NCBI GenBank assembly: GCA_022826345.1
Contig: JAJDVB010000057.1
Location: 1-17,652, forward strand
DNA length: 17,652 bases
Direction: 5' to 3'
Source of the DNA: Alphaproteobacteria bacterium
Lineage (GTDB): Bacteria; Pseudomonadota; Alphaproteobacteria; UBA828
Part shown: positions 12,186 through 17,652 of the stretch, one piece after another
Numbering within the stretch: the stretch's first letter is position 1
How the letters are laid out: every line of letters starts with the position of its first letter
Translations under genes and position numbers: made by a program
The notes under the pieces: model-generated
The model's database searches: none
The model's input: only the letters and a program-made list of their open reading frames with translations
What the model was told of the DNA's origin: nothing

Positions 12186-14063
12186 TCAGCCCCGGCCGGG
12201 GGGCGCTTCGACCCAGGCCAGGCGGTCGCCCGCGTCGGCTCCCAGCGGATCCCGACGCTGCGCTTCGAGCAGAATGTCCCGCGCGATGGGGGCCGCGACC
12301 GAAGAGCCCGCCCCGCCATGCTCCACCACCATGGAGATCGCGTAGCGCGGTTTGTCCACCGGCGCGTAGGCGACGAACAGGGCATGGTCCCGCTCGCGCC
12401 AGGGGCGTTCGTGGTTCTTGAGCAGGGCGGTTCCGCGCTCGCTCCTGGAAATCCTGACGACCTGCGAAGTCCCCGTCTTGCCAGCGAGCGCGAGCGCCGG
12501 TTCCCTGATCGCGTAACGGTAAGCGGTTCCCCGCTTGTTGTTGGCGACCGCGTCCATTCCGCGGCGAACCGTCTTCAACGCCGACTTGTCGATCTTGAGC
12601 GCCCGGAAACGCGGCTCGGGCGGGAGCGCGCCGGCGTTCCCGTCCTCGATCACCAGCCGCGGAACGACCGCGCGGCCCGAGGCGATCCGCGCGGTCATGA
12701 CGGCGAGCTGAAGCGGCGTCGCCAGCACGAAGCCCTGACCGATGCCGGTGATCAGCGTCTCGCCGCCCTGCCACCTGGCGCCGATCGATGCGAGCTTCCA
12801 TTCGGGCGTGGGTATCAGCCCCTCCTGTTCGCCCGGCAGATCGTCCAGCAGCTTGGCGCCGAGGCCGAGTTCGAGGGCCATCTCCGCGATCCGGTCGATG
12901 CCCACCTGCTGCGCCAGCTCGTAAAAGTAGATGTCGCAGCTTCGCTCGATCGCCCCCACCAGATCCAGCCGGCCATGGCCGTGCTCGTTCCAGCAATGGA
13001 ACTGGGACTCGCCGAGTTCCATGAAACCCTTGCAGAGGATGCGCTGGCCGGGCCACGACCTGCGCGCGTTCAGCGCCGCCAGGGCGACCGCGAGCTTGAA
13101 GGTGGAGCCCGGCGCGTAGAGCCCCGACAGGCATCTGTTGAGCAGCGGCGTCATCGGGTCGGAGATCACGGAGCGCCACGTGTCGGCGCTCATCCCCCTG
13201 ACGAACTGGTTGGGCTCGTAGGCGGGAGTCGATGCCAGGGCGAGGACGTCGCCGGTCTCCACCCCGAGCAGCACCGCCGAGGCGCTCTGGTGCGGGGCGA
13301 GCCGGTTCTGGGCGAAAGTCTGGAGCGCGATGTCCATCGTGAGGCGGACATCGTTCCCCGGCACCCCTTCGACCCGGTCGACCTCGCGGATGACCCGTCC
13401 GAGCGCGTTGACCTCGACCTGACTCGCGCCCGCCTTGCCGCGCAGCGCGAGGTCGCGGGTCTTCTCGATCCCGTCCTTGCCGATGCGAAAGCCGGGCAGC
13501 TGAAGCAGCGGATCGTCGCCGAGCTCGGTCTCGGAAACCGCGGCGACATAGCCCAGCACATGGACCGACTTGATCGAATGGGGGTAGTCGCGCACCAGGT
13601 CGGCGTCGATGGCGATGCCCGGCAGGTCCGGCGCGTTGACCTCGATTTTGGCGACCTCGCGCCAGTCGAGGCCTTCGCGCACCGTGACGGGGACGAAACC
13701 GCGCCGCCGCCCGACTTCGCGCAGCACGCGGGACCGCTCGGCCCCGGTGAGTCCGATCAGCCGGTCGAGCATGTCGAGCGTCCGGTCGACATCCCCCGCC
13801 TGTTCGGCGATCAGCAGCACGCGATAGCTCTCGCGGTTGACCGCGAGCGGCGAGGAGAACCGGTCGAGGATACGTCCGCGCGCGGGTGCGACGAGGCGCA
13901 TGTTGATCCGGTTGTCCTCCGCCAGCATCTTGTAACGGTCGGAGTCGACCACCTGGATCTGGTACATCCGGCCCGCCAGCATCGCGGCCGCGGCGAGCTG
14001 GACCCCGCCGAGGACCGCCGCCCGCCGGGTAAAGAGCCTGTGCCTCTCATTGTCCCGGTACAT
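12186..14063 (-). CDS. mrdA: Penicillin-binding protein 2 (elongasome D,D-transpeptidase)
   Basis: 625 residues. It has a short cytoplasmic N-terminus, one membrane anchor (about 13-33), a pedestal/dimerisation domain starting with RGRILDR and a C-terminal transpeptidase domain. The penicillin-binding motifs are intact: SxxK as STFK in YAPGSTFKLAVALAAL, the SxN-type motif as SCD in ERSCDIYFYEL, and KTG in LAGKTGTSQV. It cross-links glycan strands made by RodA, its genetic neighbour. A weak AGGA precedes the ATG at about 8 bases. SCD in place of SxN is common in PBP2 enzymes. An 81-base gap separates it from mreD. Confidence 0.96.
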   Translation of the reverse strand: MYRDNERHRLFTRRAAVLGGVQLAAAAMLAGRMYQIQVVDSDRYKMLAEDNRINMRLVAPARGRILDRFSSPLAVNRESYRVLLIAEQAGDVDRTLDMLDRLIGLTGAERSRVLREVGRRRGFVPVTVREGLDWREVAKIEVNAPDLPGIAIDADLVRDYPHSIKSVHVLGYVAAVSETELGDDPLLQLPGFRIGKDGIEKTRDLALRGKAGASQVEVNALGRVIREVDRVEGVPGNDVRLTMDIALQTFAQNRLAPHQSASAVLLGVETGDVLALASTPAYEPNQFVRGMSADTWRSVISDPMTPLLNRCLSGLYAPGSTFKLAVALAALNARRSWPGQRILCKGFMELGESQFHCWNEHGHGRLDLVGAIERSCDIYFYELAQQVGIDRIAEMALELGLGAKLLDDLPGEQEGLIPTPEWKLASIGARWQGGETLITGIGQGFVLATPLQLAVMTARIASGRAVVPRLVIEDGNAGALPPEPRFRALKIDKSALKTVRRGMDAVANNKRGTAYRYAIREPALALAGKTGTSQVVRISRSERGTALLKNHERPWRERDHALFVAYAPVDKPRYAISMVVEHGGAGSSVAAPIARDILLEAQRRDPLGADAGDRLAWVEAPPGRG

Positions 14064-14076
14064 CGCCCGATCCTAG

Positions 14077-14143
14077 CCCGGATTTCTCGCCACTGTCATG
14101 GCCCGCGCGGCCCCAAGGCGTCTCGCAAGCGGAGGAATCCGGG
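14077..14143. repeat. Short inverted repeat in the mreD-mrdA gap
   Basis: CCCGGATT at 14077-14084 and AATCCGGG at 14136-14143 face each other across 51 bases, filling the gap between mreD and mrdA. It could fold in the mRNA or be coincidence. Confidence 0.3.
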
Positions 14144-14144
14144 G

Positions 14145-14657
14145 CTATGCGCGGCGCAGGATGGCGCGGTGAATCCGCGACAGCACCCAGTAGAGGAACG
14201 GAAACACGGCAAGGGTCAGCCCGAACTGGAACGCGAGCGGTGCCGGGTCGACGTAGCGGAGATGCCAGGCCATGACCGCGAGCCAGAACACGAACGCCGC
14301 GGAGGCCGCCGTCAGGCCGAAGGCCCACCACACGATGAGGAAGGACTTGCCGCGGAAGAAGACGCGCTGGAACACGATGACGCCGTAGACGATCAGCAGC
14401 GTGAGCGCGTTAAGCCCGATCGGCCCGGCGTTCATCAGGTCCTGCCAGAGGCCGAGCGGCAGGACGGCGATCGCCGGCATCAGGTCGGGCCGGTAAATCG
14501 TCCAGTAAAACACCGCGATCAGGCCGAGATTGGGCGCGACCGGACCGATGGACGACACGTTGACCGGCATCGCCGAAAACATGATCAACACCAGCGAGAC
14601 GACGAAGGGCGTGAGCTCCATGGCCAGCCCGTCGAGCCGGCGGAGCAACCCGCTCAT
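14145..14657 (-). CDS. mreD: Rod shape-determining protein MreD
   Basis: 170 residues, nearly all hydrophobic with about five membrane helices and a short basic tail (SRIHRAILRRA). This matches MreD in length and topology, and the segment RPDLMPAIAVLPLGLWQDLMNAGPIGLNAL is typical (quoted regions span about 55-85). MreD links MreC and the membrane enzymes of the elongasome. Its ATG overlaps the mreC stop (ATGA), so it is translationally coupled. Family members diverge strongly in sequence, and position between mreC and mrdA is a large part of the identification. Confidence 0.93.
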   Translation of the reverse strand: MSGLLRRLDGLAMELTPFVVSLVLIMFSAMPVNVSSIGPVAPNLGLIAVFYWTIYRPDLMPAIAVLPLGLWQDLMNAGPIGLNALTLLIVYGVIVFQRVFFRGKSFLIVWWAFGLTAASAAFVFWLAVMAWHLRYVDPAPLAFQFGLTLAVFPFLYWVLSRIHRAILRRA

Positions 14658-15532
14658 CGCGGCGTTCCGTCGGGAAGGGCGTCCCGGAGAGAACCGAACG
14701 CCACCTCCCGATGGGCGATCACGCGGATGAATTCGAGCCGGTCGAGCACCGCGAAGGGCCGCACGTGGATCGATTCGCCGGCGACGTTCGAGACGATGCC
14801 TATGGGCAGTCCCGCCGGGAGCACGCCGCCATGACCCGAGGTCACGATCCTGTCTCCGGTATTGACCCGGGTGCCGTGACGCAGGAAGGAGATCTTGGGC
14901 GCGGCGGTGTTGTCGCCGACGAGGATCGCGCGCTCGCGCGATTCCTCGAATACGACCGGGATGCGCGAGTTGAGGTCGGTGATCAGGAGGACGCGCGCGG
15001 AGCGGTCTCCGACCGAGACCACGCGGCCGACCAGCCCGTCCCCGGTCATCGCCGCCTGGCCCTTGGCGACCCCGTCCCGCGCGCCGGCCACGACGACGAT
15101 CGAACGGACGAAAACGCCTCCGGAATCGCCCACCACGCGGGCGGTGACGGTATCGGCCGCGGCCTCCGGCACGAAGCGGAGCAGGTCGCGGAGACGGTCG
15201 TTTTCCCCCGCCAGCTTCAGCCCCGCCGCCTGCCAGCGCAGCAGCCGCTCGTTCTGGGCGCGGAGCTTTGCGTTTTCCTCGCGCAGGCGGCCGAGCTCGG
15301 TGACGGTCTCGATCGCGTCCGCGACGGTGGCCGCGGGACGCGCCATGACGTTCATGATGGGGGCGACGAAGTCGACCACGCCCGCGCGCAGCCTCTCGAA
15401 CAGAACCGTCTCCGCCTTGCCCAGCACGGTAATGCCGAAAGCGGCCAGGATCAGGGCGGTGAGCACGACACGCTGGCTGAACGTCCCCGAGGGGACCGCC
15501 AGACGGATGATCGATCCGGGCCGATACTTCAC
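14654..15532 (-). CDS. mreC: Rod shape-determining protein MreC
   Basis: 292 residues. It has a short cytoplasmic tail, a membrane helix (about 22-40, VVLTALILAAFGITVLG), then a periplasmic coiled coil (about 70-105, ELGRLREENAKLRAQNERLL) and a double beta-barrel domain with the family segments ARVVGDSGG, GLVGRVVSVG, ARVLLITDLNSRIPV and RIVTSGHGGVLPAGLPIG. It scaffolds PBP2 and RodA in the periplasm. The start is GTG with GGGAG about ten bases upstream. An 84-base gap separates it from mreB; no terminator is obvious in that gap. Confidence 0.95.
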   Translation of the reverse strand: MKYRPGSIIRLAVPSGTFSQRVVLTALILAAFGITVLGKAETVLFERLRAGVVDFVAPIMNVMARPAATVADAIETVTELGRLREENAKLRAQNERLLRWQAAGLKLAGENDRLRDLLRFVPEAAADTVTARVVGDSGGVFVRSIVVVAGARDGVAKGQAAMTGDGLVGRVVSVGDRSARVLLITDLNSRIPVVFEESRERAILVGDNTAAPKISFLRHGTRVNTGDRIVTSGHGGVLPAGLPIGIVSNVAGESIHVRPFAVLDRLEFIRVIAHREVAFGSLRDALPDGTPR

Positions 15533-15616
15533 CGGCGCGAAGCTCCCTGTCCTGTGCGCTTACGGTATTCGAGCGATGCGCGCCCCGTGTTCAATATGGG
15601 GGATCCCGGGTTCGGC

Positions 15617-16663
<1,047 letters not shown>

Positions 16664-16716
16664 CTATTCGATACCTCGTTGAGCGCGGCCGCCCGACCCG
16701 AGCGCGCGCCGCTCCA

Positions 16717-17652
16717 TCAGGCGATAAGCGCCTCGGGCGCGGTCTTTTCCCGCTTGACCAGCAGCTTGTTCAGCGCGTTGACGTAAGCGCGCGCCGACGC
16801 GACGAGCGTGTCCGTGTCGGCCCCCTGGCCGTTCACCGTCTTGCCGTCTTCCTCCAGCCTGACGGTGACCTCGGCCTGCGCGTCGGTGCCCTCGGTCACC
16901 GCGTGGACCTGGTAGAGCTTCAACCCGGCGGTATGGGGGTAGAGCCCCTTGATCGCGTTGAAGGTCGCGTCGACCGGTCCGTCGCCGGTCGCCTCGGTCC
17001 CGCGGCGGTCGCCGTCGATGTCGAGCTCGAGCGTCGCGGTCTGGGGCCCGACCGAGCCGCAGATCACCTGGAGCGACACGAACCGGATCCTGTCGTTGCG
17101 CCGGATCACCGCGTCGTCGACCAGGGCGGCGATATCCTCGTCGAAAATGTCCTTCTTCTTGTCGGCGAGGTCCTTGAAGCGCCGGAACGCGTCCTGCAGT
17201 GCGTTTTCGCCGAGATTGTAGCCGAGCTCCCTGATCTTCTCGCGGAACGCGTGGCGCCCCGAATGCTTGCCCATGACCAGCGTCGAGCGCGCCAGCCCGA
17301 CCGACTCGGGCGTCATGATCTCGTAGGTCCCGGCGTGCTTGAGCACCCCGTCCTGGTGGATGCCGGCCTCGTGCGCGAATGCGTTGGCGCCGACGATCGC
17401 TTTGTTGGGCTGGACCGTGAATCCGGTGATCGTCGAGACCAGCTTGGAGATCCGGGTGATCACGGCGGTGTCGATCCCCGTGGTGTAGGGCATCAGGTCG
17501 TGGCGCGTCCTGAGCGCCATCACGATCTCCTCGAGCGCCGCGTTGCCCGCCCGCTCGCCGAGCCCGTTGATCGTGCACTCCACCTGTCGCGCGCCCGCCT
17601 CCACCGCGGCCAGCGAGTTGGCGACGGCAAGCCCGAGATCGTTGTGGCAATG
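16717..17652 (-). CDS. leuA: 2-isopropylmalate synthase LeuA, 5' part missing (window edge)
   Basis: The last 311 codons; the gene runs off the right edge. The frame opens with [13 protein letters not shown], carrying the HxHND metal-binding motif, then [13 protein letters not shown], both hallmarks of the DRE-TIM catalytic domain. [15 protein letters not shown] and [10 protein letters not shown] follow. The last 130 or so residues are the LeuA allosteric (leucine-feedback) domain, including the SLQVICGS and [16 protein letters not shown] segments. The reaction is acetyl-CoA plus 3-methyl-2-oxobutanoate to 2-isopropylmalate, the first committed step to leucine. Citramalate or homocitrate synthase are alternatives but fit less well. 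Confidence 0.95.
   Translation of the reverse strand, partial: HCHNDLGLAVANSLAAVEAGARQVECTINGLGERAGNAALEEIVMALRTRHDLMPYTTGIDTAVITRISKLVSTITGFTVQPNKAIVGANAFAHEAGIHQDGVLKHAGTYEIMTPESVGLARSTLVMGKHSGRHAFREKIRELGYNLGENALQDAFRRFKDLADKKKDIFDEDIAALVDDAVIRRNDRIRFVSLQVICGSVGPQTATLELDIDGDRRGTEATGDGPVDATFNAIKGLYPHTAGLKLYQVHAVTEGTDAQAEVTVRLEEDGKTVNGQGADTDTLVASARAYVNALNKLLVKREKTAPEALIA

Noticed and set aside
10986..14834. 1282-codon plus-strand open frame opposite rodA, mrdA and mreD
   Set aside because: Shadow of clearly identified cell-shape genes; the translation is His/Asp/Arg-rich with no domain.

Overview
The window comes from a GC-rich bacterium, most likely an alphaproteobacterium. The evidence is the compact leuA / mreB-mreC-mreD-mrdA-rodA block, the family resemblance of these proteins, and Cys-repeat and conjugation-type genes of the kind I associate with alphaproteobacterial plasmids and islands. 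The lineage call is an inference and I cannot name a genus.

Right part (about 10,870-17,652, all minus strand) is core chromosome. It holds the 3' part of leuA (leucine biosynthesis), then mreB, mreC, mreD, mrdA (PBP2) and rodA, which together form the rod-shape elongation machinery. A complete tRNA-Lys(CTT) gene follows, with a strong intrinsic terminator.

Everything on the 3' side of that tRNA (about 1-10,870) looks like accessory DNA. The tRNA 3' end is a classic integration point, but no integrase lies in the window. Next to the tRNA, on the plus strand, is a two-gene unit: an XRE helix-turn-helix fused to an ImmA/IrrE-type Zn-peptidase, and a PIN-domain protein translationally coupled to it. 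Divergent from this unit is a tightly packed five-gene minus-strand operon: a single-domain ubiquitin-like protein of the multiubiquitin type, an E2-like protein, a JAB/JAMM-E1 (ThiF-fold) fusion, an OLD-family ATPase/TOPRIM nuclease (GajA-like) and a UvrD-like helicase (GajB-like). The about 150-bp divergent intergenic region carries a near-perfect 20-bp palindrome lying across both predicted promoters, so the XRE-ImmA protein is the obvious candidate regulator of both units.

The main discovery candidate is this composite locus: a complete bacterial ubiquitin-like conjugation/deconjugation cassette joined to a Gabija-like nuclease-helicase pair, under a shared, potentially protease-cleavable repressor with its own PIN effector. 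Within the operon the conjugation genes overlap each other and the nuclease/helicase genes overlap each other. The only real gap, about 115 bp, separates the two modules, which suggests module fusion.

The left end (about 1-2,450) carries three minus-strand genes that resemble plasmid or conjugation accessory genes: a small unknown protein, a protein with tandem double-CxxC units whose last unit is cut short, and an acidic/coiled-coil/one-TM protein. A 410-bp stretch with no convincing gene separates them from the defence operon.
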